DNA of 45,072 nucleotides, taken from the NCBI GenBank assembly GCA_029266455.1, contig JAQSWV010000026.1:1-45072 (forward strand), written 5' to 3'. The translations under genes and the position numbers were made by a program. Positions within the stretch are counted from its first letter, which is position 1; each line of letters starts with the position of its first letter. The notes beneath the pieces were generated by a model. The model was given only the letters and a program-made list of their open reading frames with translations, searched no databases and was not told the DNA's origin. Shown piece after piece: positions 33,759-42,673 of the stretch. This stretch comes from Nocardioidaceae bacterium (GTDB lineage Bacteria > Actinomycetota > Actinomycetes > Propionibacteriales > Nocardioidaceae).

Positions 33759-35009
33759 TCACGGCCGGTGGGTCGGGGGCGGTACCGACCGCCGCCGGAC
33801 GCTGCGCAGGAGGGCCGGCTGCCGTGCCAGTCGCTGACGGCGGGCCCGCTCATCAAGGTCGAGCTCGGCCAGCAGACGTTTGATGGTGGCAAGGAGGGCG
33901 AAGTTCAGCTCGGCGCGGACCGGGTCGTCGTCCACGAGCAGGAAGTCCGTGATCCGGGCTCGGGCCTCCCCCAGCTCCAGGACCGCATCGCGGGCCTGCT
34001 CGACGTCGGACACCTGCGTCCGCCCAGGGCGCGCGTCGGCGCCGACCAGGCGAGCGAACGCCCGCAGGGCGCCCGCGAACTCGTGCAGCGCCAGCGCCAC
34101 CGCCGCCCTCAGCTCGGGACCGACCGAGCTCGCGGAGTCCTCGAACGCCTCGGTGGTGTCCACGATGGAACGGAACATGCTCCGGATGGCGACCGCCGAG
34201 TGCTCCAACGCCTCCAAGCCATGTCGGAGTCCGGGGCCCGGGTCGACCGTGCCGGCAGCCCGCAGGTTGAGACGTCGGCTCTCCTCGGCGCGAAGCAGGG
34301 CCGTACCCACCTCCGGGATGCCGTGCGTGAGCCGGCGGGCGTCGTCCAGCCAGGCGAGCGCCGTCTCTCGCAGGTCGGTGCCGGTCGCGTCTTCGTCCGC
34401 CAGCCGTTCACCGGCGCGATCGAGCAGATCCGCCAGATCGTTCCCCAGTCCCTCGATCGCCCTGCCGGCGTCCACTGCCCCGATCTTCGGCGGGAAGAGA
34501 AGGTTCGAGGCGACGCCCACGGCGGCGCCCACCAGGGTCTCGCTGAACCGCTCCCACGCGGCCGCGTCGGCGGCCAGGGATCCGACTCCGAGAACCAGCA
34601 TCGCGCTGATCGGCACCTCGATGAGGTTCGCGCCGATCCGCATCAGCTGGCCGATCAGGATCGACACCGCGATCATGATGGCGAGACTCCACCACGTCAG
34701 GTCCACGACGGTCGCGAACAACGCAGCCACGGACACTCCGATGACCACGCTCAGCACGCGGTCCGCGCCGCTGGCAAGCAGGCTGACGGGCGTCAGCTGC
34801 ACCACCAGCAGGGCGGTCAGCGGTGCCAGTAGCGGCTTGGTGTCCGGGAACAGCGCGTGCGCCGTGACGTAGGCGGCGGTGGCGGCAGCCGTCAGGCGGA
34901 GCGTCCAGCCCAGTGCCGGCACGCCGCCCCGACGGAACCGCTCCCGGGCCACGGTGACCAGGCGTGCGGTGACGTCCCCGACGGACCTCATCGGGCCATT
35001 CTCGGTCAC
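33759..35009 (-). CDS. FUSC-family (aromatic acid exporter-like) membrane protein
   Basis: A 416-residue protein with six N-terminal helices (about residues 33-185: LRLTAAATAAYVTAHALF, LAPLTALLVVQLTP, VLSVVIGVSVAALFATVV and others) and a soluble helical C-terminal half. This matches single-repeat FUSC/DUF939-type exporters. The likely role is efflux of aromatic or other organic acids. GTG 35009 and ATG 34991 are both possible; neither has a clear binding site. It is divergent from the receiver-flavoprotein operon. Confidence 0.88.
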   Translation of the reverse strand: MTENGPMRSVGDVTARLVTVARERFRRGGVPALGWTLRLTAAATAAYVTAHALFPDTKPLLAPLTALLVVQLTPVSLLASGADRVLSVVIGVSVAALFATVVDLTWWSLAIMIAVSILIGQLMRIGANLIEVPISAMLVLGVGSLAADAAAWERFSETLVGAAVGVASNLLFPPKIGAVDAGRAIEGLGNDLADLLDRAGERLADEDATGTDLRETALAWLDDARRLTHGIPEVGTALLRAEESRRLNLRAAGTVDPGPGLRHGLEALEHSAVAIRSMFRSIVDTTEAFEDSASSVGPELRAAVALALHEFAGALRAFARLVGADARPGRTQVSDVEQARDAVLELGEARARITDFLLVDDDPVRAELNFALLATIKRLLAELDLDERARRQRLARQPALLRSVRRRSVPPPTHRP

Positions 35010-35258
35010 GAGGGAGGCGTCGTGCAGTCGGACACAGATCGCACGGAGTCGACTGCGGGCGGTGTGAGGGCGCGGGCGTCGTCAGGCGCCGCGGCTATTG
35101 CGCGCTGTCTCCGGACACGAGGCCACCGGTGTCCGGGGAGTCGCCGGCCACCTCCTCCTCTCGCTCCACCGACTCCCGGGTAACCATGGCCTCGCGACGA
35201 ACACTCGGTGAACGTGGTCGCCCGGCGCCTCGGCGGGAGCCTGGTGTCGGTCAGGCGC

Positions 35259-35287
35259 TTGTCAGAGCCGGCCATGCCCTCTAGATT
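35259..35287 (+). promoter_or_regulatory. Promoter for the receiver-flavoprotein/kinase operon
   Basis: TTGTCA (35259-35264) and TAGATT (35282-35287) are 17 bases apart, placing transcription start near 35294 and a leader of about 80 bases before GTG 35374. The rest of the 364-base divergent gap (35010-35373) shows only an imperfect CCGGACAC/GTGTCCGG inverted repeat (about 35112-35137) that could be an operator or terminator. Confidence 0.55.
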
Positions 35288-35373
35288 CGCCCCTCATCGG
35301 GGGTCGATGTCGTGCACGTCGGAGCGTTCTCCACGCCACCTAACGGCTCGCGCCGTGTCGTCCCGGAGGGGCC

Positions 35374-37029
35374 GTGCCAAAGCCGACGATCCTGACCGTT
35401 GATGACGACCCCGGGGTATCCGCGTCCATCTCGCGGGACCTGCGATCGCGTTACGGGGATGAGTACCGGATCGTCCAGGCGATGTCAGGGGCTCAGGCTC
35501 TCGAGGTGCTTGCCGAGCTCGCGCTGCGGGCTCGCCCGGTTGCCCTCATCGCTACGGACCAGCGGATGCCGGAGATGACCGGTATCGACATGCTCACCGA
35601 GGGAAGACAGCACGCCCCGGACGCCAAGCTGCTGCTGCTCACGGCGTACGCCGACACAGAAGCAGCCATCCAAGCGATCAACGACGTCGGCTTGGACTAT
35701 TACCTGCTCAAGCCGTGGGACCCGCCGACGGAGCGCCTCTACCCAGTGGTCGACGACCTGCTGGGCGACTGGCGGCAGGCGCACCCGTCCGACGCCGGTG
35801 GGCTGCGTGTGGTGGGCCACCGGTGGTCGCACCGGAGCCACGACGTCAAGACCTTCCTGACGCGCAACCATGTGCCGTACCAGTGGCTCGAGATCGACCG
35901 GGACGAGGAGGCACGCAGGCTGTCGGAACTGGCGGGAGTGGGGCCGGACGACCTCCCGCTGGTGCTCCTGCCCGACCGAGAACCTCTCCAGGCCCCGTCG
36001 AACCTGGACCTTGCGACCGCCCTTGGTCTGCGGACGCGGGCCGAGCAGCCGCTCTACGACCTGTGCATCGTCGGTGGTGGCCCCGCGGGACTTGCCGCCG
36101 CGGTGTACGCGGCCTCGGAGGGGCTGCGCACCGTCGTGGTCGAGAAGGAGGCACCGGGCGGGCAAGCCGGCCAGAGTGCGTCGATCGACAACTACCTCGG
36201 CTTCCCGAGAGGACTGTCCGGCGCGGATCTCGCGCACCGCGCCGTCGCTCAGGCCGCGCGTTTCGGCGCGGAGATGCTGCTGGCTCGGGACGTCGTGGGG
36301 CTCGAGACGCGCGGACCGGTACGAGCCGTGCGCTTCGACGACTCGGGGGAGCTCGAGGCGCGCGCCCTGGTCGTCGCGAGCGGGGTCTCCTACCGTCGGC
36401 TGGAGGGGCCGGGCCTGGCTGAGCTGGGCGGGCGGGGCGTCTACTACGGCTCGTCGGCGAGCGAGGCGAGTCAGTGCGAGGGCGACGACGTGTATGTCGT
36501 CGGCGGCGCCAACTCGGCGGGTCAGGCGGCGCTGAACTTCGCCCGCTACGCCAAGCGTGTGGTGATGGTCGTCCGCGGGGCTCGGCTCGAAGACACGATG
36601 TCGTTGTACCTCGTCGCGCACATCCGGGCCACGGACAACATCGACGTGCGCCTGCGCGCCTCGGTGGTGGCGGCTCACGGGGAGGGGCACCTGGCTTCGA
36701 TCACACTGCACGAGGAGGGCTCGCCGCCGCAGGAGGTGTCCGCGAGCTGGCTGTTCGTCTACATCGGCGCCTCACCCCGGACGGACTGGCTCGGCACCAG
36801 CGTCGCGCGCGATGCGAGAGGCTTCGTCCTCACGGGGCAGGACCTGCTGGCGTCCTCGTCGACGACGCCGTGGCCGCTTGCTCGCGCCCCGTACGCCCTC
36901 GAGACCAGCGTCCCAGGCGTGTTCGCCGCCGGGGACGTCCGCCTGGACTCGATGAAGCGAGTGGCCTCGGCCGTGGGCGAGGGCGCGATGGCGGTCTACC
37001 TCGTGCACCGCTACCTGGCGACCACGTGA
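35374..37029 (+). CDS. Receiver domain fused to thioredoxin-reductase-like flavoprotein
   Basis: A 551-residue three-part protein. Residues 1-125 are a response-regulator receiver with all key residues: Asp11/12, phosphoacceptor Asp62 (LIATDQRMP), Thr90 and Lys113. Residues 143-220 resemble a glutaredoxin-like fold (HDVKTFLTRNHVPYQWLEID) but lack the CxxC. Residues 228-551 are a thioredoxin-reductase-like oxidoreductase with FAD motif GGGPAGL (234-240), NAD(P) motif GGANSAG (377-383) and FAD-site GVFAAGDVR (515-523). The usual redox CxxC between the two nucleotide sites is absent; only Cys368 remains. GTG 35374 has GGAGGGG just upstream. It overlaps the kinase gene (GTGA). Fused receiver/TrxR-like proteins are known from genomes but little studied; phosphorylation-controlled flavin chemistry is an inference. 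Confidence 0.92.
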   Translation: MPKPTILTVDDDPGVSASISRDLRSRYGDEYRIVQAMSGAQALEVLAELALRARPVALIATDQRMPEMTGIDMLTEGRQHAPDAKLLLLTAYADTEAAIQAINDVGLDYYLLKPWDPPTERLYPVVDDLLGDWRQAHPSDAGGLRVVGHRWSHRSHDVKTFLTRNHVPYQWLEIDRDEEARRLSELAGVGPDDLPLVLLPDREPLQAPSNLDLATALGLRTRAEQPLYDLCIVGGGPAGLAAAVYAASEGLRTVVVEKEAPGGQAGQSASIDNYLGFPRGLSGADLAHRAVAQAARFGAEMLLARDVVGLETRGPVRAVRFDDSGELEARALVVASGVSYRRLEGPGLAELGGRGVYYGSSASEASQCEGDDVYVVGGANSAGQAALNFARYAKRVVMVVRGARLEDTMSLYLVAHIRATDNIDVRLRASVVAAHGEGHLASITLHEEGSPPQEVSASWLFVYIGASPRTDWLGTSVARDARGFVLTGQDLLASSSTTPWPLARAPYALETSVPGVFAAGDVRLDSMKRVASAVGEGAMAVYLVHRYLATT

Positions 37030-38429
37030 TCACGACCGACGAGCTCCGCGGGCTCGCGCTGTTCGCCAAGGTGGAGGAAGACGATCTGCGCGACCTCGTC
37101 GCGCTCGGCTCGGAGGTCGTCTTCGCCGCCGGTGACGAGCTCTGGACGCAGGGCACACCGGCGGACTACTGGTGGGTCTTGTTGGAGGGCCGCATCGACT
37201 TGGCGCGAAGCATCGGGCAGGAGGAGACGCTGCTCGGGGCGATGGACGCGCCAGGCCGGTGGGCGGGTGGCTTCCGCGCCTGGGACGACAATGGGGTCTA
37301 CCTCTTGACGGGTCGCGCGTCTGCGCCGGGCCGGCTCTTTCGCGTCCCGGCGGCGGCCCTGAAGGACTGGACGAGCGCCTGGAACCCGTTCGGTGCCCAC
37401 CTCATCGAGGGGGTGTTCCGCACCGCACGCACCGTCGAGGCCGTCGCCCGGCAGCGGGAGGCGCTGGTCGCCCTCGGCACCCTGGCGGCCGGGCTGGCGC
37501 ACGAGCTGAACAACCCGGCCGCAGCGGCGACCCGAGCGGTCGACGCGCTCGGAGACGCCTGTGAGGAGCTGCTCTCGATCGTCGGCCGCCTTGCGTCGGG
37601 GTCGATCTCGCGGGAGCAGCTCGGTGCGGTCGACGTCTTGCGTCGCGAGATCGCCCGCGGCCCAGTGGGCACGGAGCTGAGCCCGCTGGTGCTGGCCGAC
37701 CGGGAGGAGGCCCTGTCGGAGTGGCTGGTTGGACACGGCATTGAGAGCGGGTGGGTGATCGCTCCCCCGCTCGCCAGTGCCGGCGTCGACATCGAATGGT
37801 GCGAGCGGGCCGCCGATGTGCTGGGTGACGCCCTCGACCCGGGGCTGGCGTGGGTTGCGGGCACGCTGACTGTCCGCACCCTGCTGTCCGAGGCGGCAGA
37901 GTCGATGCACCGCATTTCCGGCCTCGTCGGCTCGGTGAAGGACTACTCACAGCTCGACCGCGCGTCGATCCAGCAGACCGTCGTCATCGATGGGCTCGAG
38001 GCAACGTTGGTCATGCTGGCGCACCAGATCCCGGACGGCGTCGCCGTGGTCCGCGACTACGACCCGGCCACCCCGGTGATCGAGGCGATCCCCGGCGAGC
38101 TCAACCAGGTGTGGACGAACCTCATGACGAACGCCGTCGACGCCATGGCCGGGACCGGAACGCTCCGGCTGTCGACTCGCCCGGAGCGGGATGGCGTCGC
38201 CGTGGAGATCGGCGATACGGGGACGTGGGCGGATCCTAGCGCCAAGGACCGAGCTTTCGAGCCGTTCTTCACGACCAAGAGCGTGGGCCAGGGCACCGGA
38301 CTGGGTCTGGACATCTCCCGGCGCATCGTCGTCGGTCGGCACGGCGGCGACATGGCCATCGAGATTCGTCCCGGTGAGACGGTGCTGCACGTGTGGCTCC
38401 CGAGGCACCCGAGACCGGTACGGCCCTGA
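37026..38429 (+). CDS. Histidine kinase with cyclic-nucleotide-binding-like sensor domain
   Basis: A 467-residue soluble kinase. Residues 1-125 form a Crp/cNMP-binding-like beta barrel (LRGLALFAKVEEDDLRDLVA, FAAGDELWTQGTPADYWWVL with LEGRIDLAR). The dimerisation helix carries His159 in AAGLAHELNNPAAAATRA. The ATPase domain has the N box (NLMTNAVDAM), G1 (GDTGTW), F box (FEPFFTTK) and G2 (GTGLGLDISRRIV). No transmembrane helix is present, so it senses an internal signal. The cNMP phosphate-binding Arg is not convincingly present, so the ligand may be something else. The GTG start overlaps the receiver-flavoprotein stop, making that protein the obvious phosphoacceptor. Confidence 0.92.
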   Translation: MITTDELRGLALFAKVEEDDLRDLVALGSEVVFAAGDELWTQGTPADYWWVLLEGRIDLARSIGQEETLLGAMDAPGRWAGGFRAWDDNGVYLLTGRASAPGRLFRVPAAALKDWTSAWNPFGAHLIEGVFRTARTVEAVARQREALVALGTLAAGLAHELNNPAAAATRAVDALGDACEELLSIVGRLASGSISREQLGAVDVLRREIARGPVGTELSPLVLADREEALSEWLVGHGIESGWVIAPPLASAGVDIEWCERAADVLGDALDPGLAWVAGTLTVRTLLSEAAESMHRISGLVGSVKDYSQLDRASIQQTVVIDGLEATLVMLAHQIPDGVAVVRDYDPATPVIEAIPGELNQVWTNLMTNAVDAMAGTGTLRLSTRPERDGVAVEIGDTGTWADPSAKDRAFEPFFTTKSVGQGTGLGLDISRRIVVGRHGGDMAIEIRPGETVLHVWLPRHPRPVRP

Positions 38430-38540
38430 CCGCCCGACAGAGCACCGCGTCGGCTCCCTCCCTCGGCCGTCGCTCAACCACACCCCTGACCAGGCAACGT
38501 GCCGCGTGCCCTTGTCGTACGGACGCCCTAGCGTTCTGCC

Positions 38541-38708
38541 ATGCCGTCCGGCACCACGTTCGAGGAGCTGTTTCCCGGGCCTGGTCTCGACGCGAGCACG
38601 TGGCTCCCGCACTACCTGCCCGCCTGGTCATCCCGGGACTCGACCCGGGCCAGTCTGCGGGTCGACGATGTCGGCCTCTTGGCGGTGCGGCGTTACTGTC
38701 CTCCATGA
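38541..38708 (+). pseudogene. 5' remnant of a GH16-like glycosidase gene
   Basis: The frame from ATG 38541 encodes 55 residues ending in TGA at 38706-38708. The beginning, FEELFPGPGLDASTWLPHYL followed by PAWSS, looks like the N-terminus of family 16 laminarinase/beta-glucanase-type proteins, which are normally over 200 residues; the similarity ends near DDVGLLAV. A TAGCGT box six bases before the ATG suggests an intact promoter. The rest of the 384-base stretch 38430-38812 holds no gene I can support. Confidence 0.62.
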
Positions 38709-38812
38709 CGCGGATCCCGCCGTCGTCTGCGACAGCATCCCCGCCGAGCCAGGACCCGTCCGGTCCCCGGCCGCGGAGAACGGGCAGGGCGAGCGATGAG
38801 TGACGTCGACCG

Positions 38813-40093
38813 TGCCACTGGGATGCCCTTGTGCGGCTGGTCACTCAGGAGGTGCTGGAGGCCGAGCAGTCGTACCTGACGGACACCGGTGTCCTCGTGA
38901 CGACAGCGCGCACGGCGACCGGCACGTTCTCGGTGATCGACTGCTTCCTCCTGCACCCGGGGGCGCGGTTGGAGGCGGAGAACGCGCCGGGGCTCGGCGA
39001 GCTGCTGCGCCAGAGGGCCATGGTGCGCCGGTGCCGCTCCGACGTCCAGCCTCCCCGAGGAGATCGGCGGTGTGCGCAACTGGGACTACCGCTACACGTG
39101 GGTCCGCGACGCCGCGTTCACCGTCTACGCGCTGCGACGGATCGGTCTGCTGGCCGAGGCCGAGCGATTCCTGGGGTGGGTGCTCGACGCGGTGGAGCGT
39201 GACGGCAGCCCCCGGGTCCTCTACGACCTCGACGGCAGGCAGCCACCGGCTGAGCGGGAGGACGTCGAGCTGCGCGGATACCGGGGCTCGGCGCCGGTCC
39301 GTCGGGGCAACGGGGCAGCCAATCAGGTACAACACGACGTGTACGGGGAGATCCTCGACTGCGCCTACCAGTGGTCTGCCCGGGCGGCACCCCCGACGGC
39401 CAGCTGTGGTCGCAGCTCACCTCCCTTGCCGACACGGCTCGGCTGCAGGCACGCGAGCCCGATCACGGCATCTGGGAGGCACGGAGCGCGGGTCGGCCCT
39501 TCACGTACTCGGTGGCGATGTGCCAGGTAGCCCTCGACCGGGCGGCCAGAATGGCGCGCCGCCACAGGCTGCCCGGTGATGTCGAAGGCTGGGCCCGCGC
39601 CGCTGACGAGCTGCGCCGGGTCATCGTGTCTGAGGCCTGGGACGAGGAACGCCGGTCGCTGACCGAGCAGCTGGGTGGCGGCGGGCTGGATGCCAGCCTG
39701 CTGACGTTGCCGTTGCGCCGGGTCATAGCCGCGGACCACCCTCGCATGGTCTGCACGACGCGCGCCGTAGCCGACCATCTCGGGGCGGGTGACGGGCTGC
39801 TGTACCGCTGCCTTCCCGACCAGTCCCCTGACGGACTCGACGGCCATGAGGGCGCGTTCCTCCTCTGCAGCTTCTGGCTGGTGGACAACCTGGCCGCCCA
39901 GGGAAGTCTCGACGACGCGCACTCCCTGTACGAGTCGCTGTGCGCGCGAGGCGGCCACCTCGGCCTGCTGCCTGAGGAGATCGACCCGGGCAGCGGCTCC
40001 TTCCTCGGCAACTATCCGCAGGCCTTCAGCCATGTGGGAGTGATCTCTTCCGGGATCAACCTGACCCGCAAGCTCAGGGCACGTGCCGTGTGA
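38813..40093 (+). pseudogene. Decayed GH15 (glucoamylase/trehalase-like) gene
   Basis: Pieces of a GH15 protein appear in order but in different frames. First, SYLTDTGVLVTTARTATGTF with a further N-domain stretch to LLRQRAM. Then, after a jump near 39025 that omits roughly 170 expected residues, APTSSLPEEIGGVRNWDYRY with TWVRDAAFT (the catalytic-domain start) to ILDCAYQW. Then a frameshift near 39380 into GTPDGQLWSQLTSLADTA, running to the natural end (FSHVGVISSGINL) at 40093. The 5' end, about 70 residues in relatives, is missing too. A deletion of this size cannot be a sequencing error. The catalytic acids in the last segment are probably intact, but a functional enzyme is unlikely. Confidence 0.85.
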
Positions 40094-40132
40094 CCCGTGG
40101 ACGTGGCGCCTCGGCGGTGCCACCGTGGGTTC

Positions 40133-41512
40133 GTGACCCGCGCCGTCGACGCCGACTACCTCGTGGTGGGAGCGGGGGCCATGGGCATGGCCTTCACCGA
40201 CGCCCTGACCGACCACGCTGACGTCCGGGTGGCCCTGGTGGACCGCCGCCACAGCATCGGTGGACACTGGCTCGAGGCGTACCCCTTCGTGCGGCTGCAC
40301 CAGGCCTCTGCCTTCTACGGGGTCGCATCCACCCTTCTCGGCGGCGGTCAGCTGCAGCAGCGTGGGCCCGAGGAGGGCCTGCAGGAGCGGGCCTCGCAGT
40401 CGGAGATCTGCTTCTACTACGCCCGGATACTCGACCGGATGCTGGAGTCGGGCAACGTCGAGTACTTGCCCAACTGCGACTACCTCGGCGACCGCACCGT
40501 CGTCTCGCGCATCTCGGGCGAGCGGCTGGAGGTGCCTGAGCCGTGCCGGATCGTTGACGCCCACTACCTGGCCCCCAGCATCCCCGCGGAGAAGCCGCCG
40601 CCGTTCGGCGTCGCCGAGGGTGCCCGGGTAGTACCGGTCAACGAGCTCGCACGGCTGGAGGAGCCGCCCAGCCAGTACGTGGTCGTCGGGTCGGGCAAGA
40701 CCGCGACCGACGCCTGCATCTGGCTGCTCTCGCGCGGTGTGGATCCCGACGCGATCTGCTGGGTGCGGCCCCGGGAACCGTGGATGCTGAACCGGGCCGT
40801 CGTGCAGCCGAACCCCGAGGTCTTCCTCGGCATGGCCGCCGAGACGATGCAGGCATCCGAGCACGCAGCCTCTCTCGACGACCTGTTCCTGCGACTCGAG
40901 GCTGCCGGCATCATGCTGCGCATCGACCGCACCGTGATGCCGACGATGGCCAAGACGCCCACCCTCGCCACCTGGGAGCTCCAGCACTTGCGCAGCCTCG
41001 AGAATGTCGTGCGACGAGGACACATCGAGTCCGTCGAACGCGGCAAGCTCGGCTTCGCCGACGGAACGGTCGCCGTCGCGGACGACGCCCTCGTCGTGCA
41101 CTGCGCGGCGGACGGCTTCAAGTACCCTCCGCTCGTCCCTGTCTGGCGCCCCGAGACGATCACGCTGCAGCCGATCAGAGCCGGCTTCCCATGCTTTGGT
41201 GCAGCACTCATCGGGTACGTCGAGGCGACCCGCAAGGACGACGACGAGAAGAACCGGCTCTGCCCCCCCTCGCCGTACGGGAACTCGATGACCGAGTGGG
41301 CCAGGATGAACGTCCTCGGAACCCGAGCCGCACTGTCCTTCTCGGCCGACGCCGACATCAAGAACTGGTCCGACCAGGTGGCGCTCAACCCCGCCCGCAT
41401 CCCCCCAGGCCACGCCGGATCGGCGGCACTGGACGATGCCCGTGAGCGCCTGGCGAGGCACACGCGGCCAGCCCTGGCCCGGCTCACCGAGCTGCTGCAG
41501 CGCGCTCAGTGA
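40133..41512 (+). CDS. FAD/NAD(P)-binding oxidoreductase
   Basis: A 459-residue flavoprotein. The FAD Rossmann motif is GAGAMG (residues 13-18), followed by VDRRHSIGGHWLEAYPFVRL, which resembles flavin monooxygenase-like proteins, and a second dinucleotide site YVVVGSGKTATDACIWLLSRG near the middle. No signal peptide or membrane helix. The substrate is unknown. GTG 40133 is preferred since the FAD motif follows within ten residues; upstream in-frame codons run into the GH15 remnant. A single gene, 39 bases after that remnant. Confidence 0.85.
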   Translation: MTRAVDADYLVVGAGAMGMAFTDALTDHADVRVALVDRRHSIGGHWLEAYPFVRLHQASAFYGVASTLLGGGQLQQRGPEEGLQERASQSEICFYYARILDRMLESGNVEYLPNCDYLGDRTVVSRISGERLEVPEPCRIVDAHYLAPSIPAEKPPPFGVAEGARVVPVNELARLEEPPSQYVVVGSGKTATDACIWLLSRGVDPDAICWVRPREPWMLNRAVVQPNPEVFLGMAAETMQASEHAASLDDLFLRLEAAGIMLRIDRTVMPTMAKTPTLATWELQHLRSLENVVRRGHIESVERGKLGFADGTVAVADDALVVHCAADGFKYPPLVPVWRPETITLQPIRAGFPCFGAALIGYVEATRKDDDEKNRLCPPSPYGNSMTEWARMNVLGTRAALSFSADADIKNWSDQVALNPARIPPGHAGSAALDDARERLARHTRPALARLTELLQRAQ

Positions 41513-41609
41513 GTGCCTCGGTGAGTGGGCCCCGGCCGATGCCGCCCCGGTCATGTTCACCCGACCAGCTCCTTCGCTGAACGCGGTTCCGGCGCCGGCA
41601 GGTGAGTGC

Positions 41610-42455
41610 TCAGGCGCCAGCTCGACCGGTGATCAGCCAGGCGGAGGCAGCGAAGAGCACACCCGCGTCAGTCTCGTGCTCGATGAGCGTGCGCCGCAGT
41701 GCCTCCAGCGCCCGCGCTTCGCTGTCCGGATCCAGGTCCTGGGTGAGCCCTTTGGTGACCCCGACGGTGCTCACGAAGGCGAACGCGTCGTCGGCGTCGA
41801 CGCCGAGCACCGTCGGCTCCTCGACTGCGTCGAGGCGGATGTCGACGAAGCCGGCCGCTCCGAGTACCCGGCGAACATGCTCGGCATCCGCCAGTCCGAA
41901 CGGTCCGGGCACGCCTGGCGGTGGTTCCGGTAGCTGCCGGCCGATGGCCAGCGCGGTGCGTACTGCTGTCAGCCACTCGTTGCGTGCGAGCTCCCGCCAC
42001 GCCAGCAGAGCCAACCGGCCGTCGCGGCGTAGGGCTCCGGCAATGTTCGTGAACGCTGCTGTGGGATCTGCGAAGAACATCGCGCCAAAGCTGCTGAGCG
42101 CGATGTCGAATGCGTTCTCGGGAAAAGGAAAGACCTGCGCATCCGCCTGTTGGAAGCGGATGTTGGACAACCCCTCTCGCTCGGCCGCCTGTCGTGCATG
42201 CTCGAGCATGCGCGCCGACAAGTCGACACCGAGGGCTGAACCGGACGCGGCGATGCGTGCTGCGTCTCGAGTTGACCTGCCGGTGCCGCAGCCGACGTCC
42301 AAGACGACATCGCGGCTGCCGATGGGGACCGCATCGAGCAGCCGCTGCCAGCTGAATCCGGCGGCCCGCTCGTAGTGGTCCGCATGCTCGGTCCAGTGCT
42401 CGCCCTCGGAGCCGTCCCACGCAGCGGCCATCTCCACGTTGGCGATGGTCGACAT
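41610..42455 (-). CDS. Class I SAM-dependent methyltransferase
   Basis: A 281-residue protein. Motif I is VLDVGCGTGRST (residues 51-62), the acidic Asp after beta-2 is in GVDLSARML, and ADAQVFPFPENAFDIALSSFGAMF gives motifs II-III. This is a UbiE/methyltransferase-11-type enzyme acting on a small molecule that cannot be named. The ATG at 42455 has GGGAGGTG just upstream, a near-perfect binding site; the ATG at 42461 is inside it. A 26-codon reading frame ends 15 bases before this start. Confidence 0.9.
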   Translation of the reverse strand: MSTIANVEMAAAWDGSEGEHWTEHADHYERAAGFSWQRLLDAVPIGSRDVVLDVGCGTGRSTRDAARIAASGSALGVDLSARMLEHARQAAEREGLSNIRFQQADAQVFPFPENAFDIALSSFGAMFFADPTAAFTNIAGALRRDGRLALLAWRELARNEWLTAVRTALAIGRQLPEPPPGVPGPFGLADAEHVRRVLGAAGFVDIRLDAVEEPTVLGVDADDAFAFVSTVGVTKGLTQDLDPDSEARALEALRRTLIEHETDAGVLFAASAWLITGRAGA

Positions 42456-42469
42456 GATCACCTCCCTGA

Positions 42470-42550
42470 TCAGATGAGGGCGATGGCCTTGCGCACCTCG
42501 TTGACGACAAGCGCTGCGAACGCCGCTTCGGCCTCGGTCTCCTCGGACAT
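42470..42550 (-). CDS. Possible 26-residue small protein or leader peptide
   Basis: ATG 42550 opens a frame ending at TGA 42472-42470: a 26-residue peptide starting MSEETEAEAAFAAL and ending VRKAIALI, an amphipathic acidic-then-hydrophobic helix. AAGGTG lies six bases before the ATG, and the stop falls directly in front of the methyltransferase ribosome binding site, so reading it could open that site. Evidence is the start, binding site and spacing only; no homology is recognised. Confidence 0.35.
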   Translation of the reverse strand: MSEETEAEAAFAALVVNEVRKAIALI

Positions 42551-42673
42551 GGCGGGCACCTTAGCCAGGGTTGAGGGTCACCGTCACGGCTCACGAGCTC
42601 ACCAGCCTCACCAGCTCACGAGCAGGCATTGTCCGCTGATCGGGCCGTAGGGGCAGCGGTCAAACTAGGGCTC

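Noticed and set aside
38831-39202. A separate intact protein gene
   Set aside because: Its sequence is only the N-domain part of GH15, and the next GH15 part follows in another frame, so it belongs to the pseudogene.
42560-42673. M-box magnesium riboswitch before mgtE
   Set aside because: The region is too short and lacks the conserved aptamer segments; it holds only a short CTCACGAG-type direct repeat, and the gene seems to have almost no leader.
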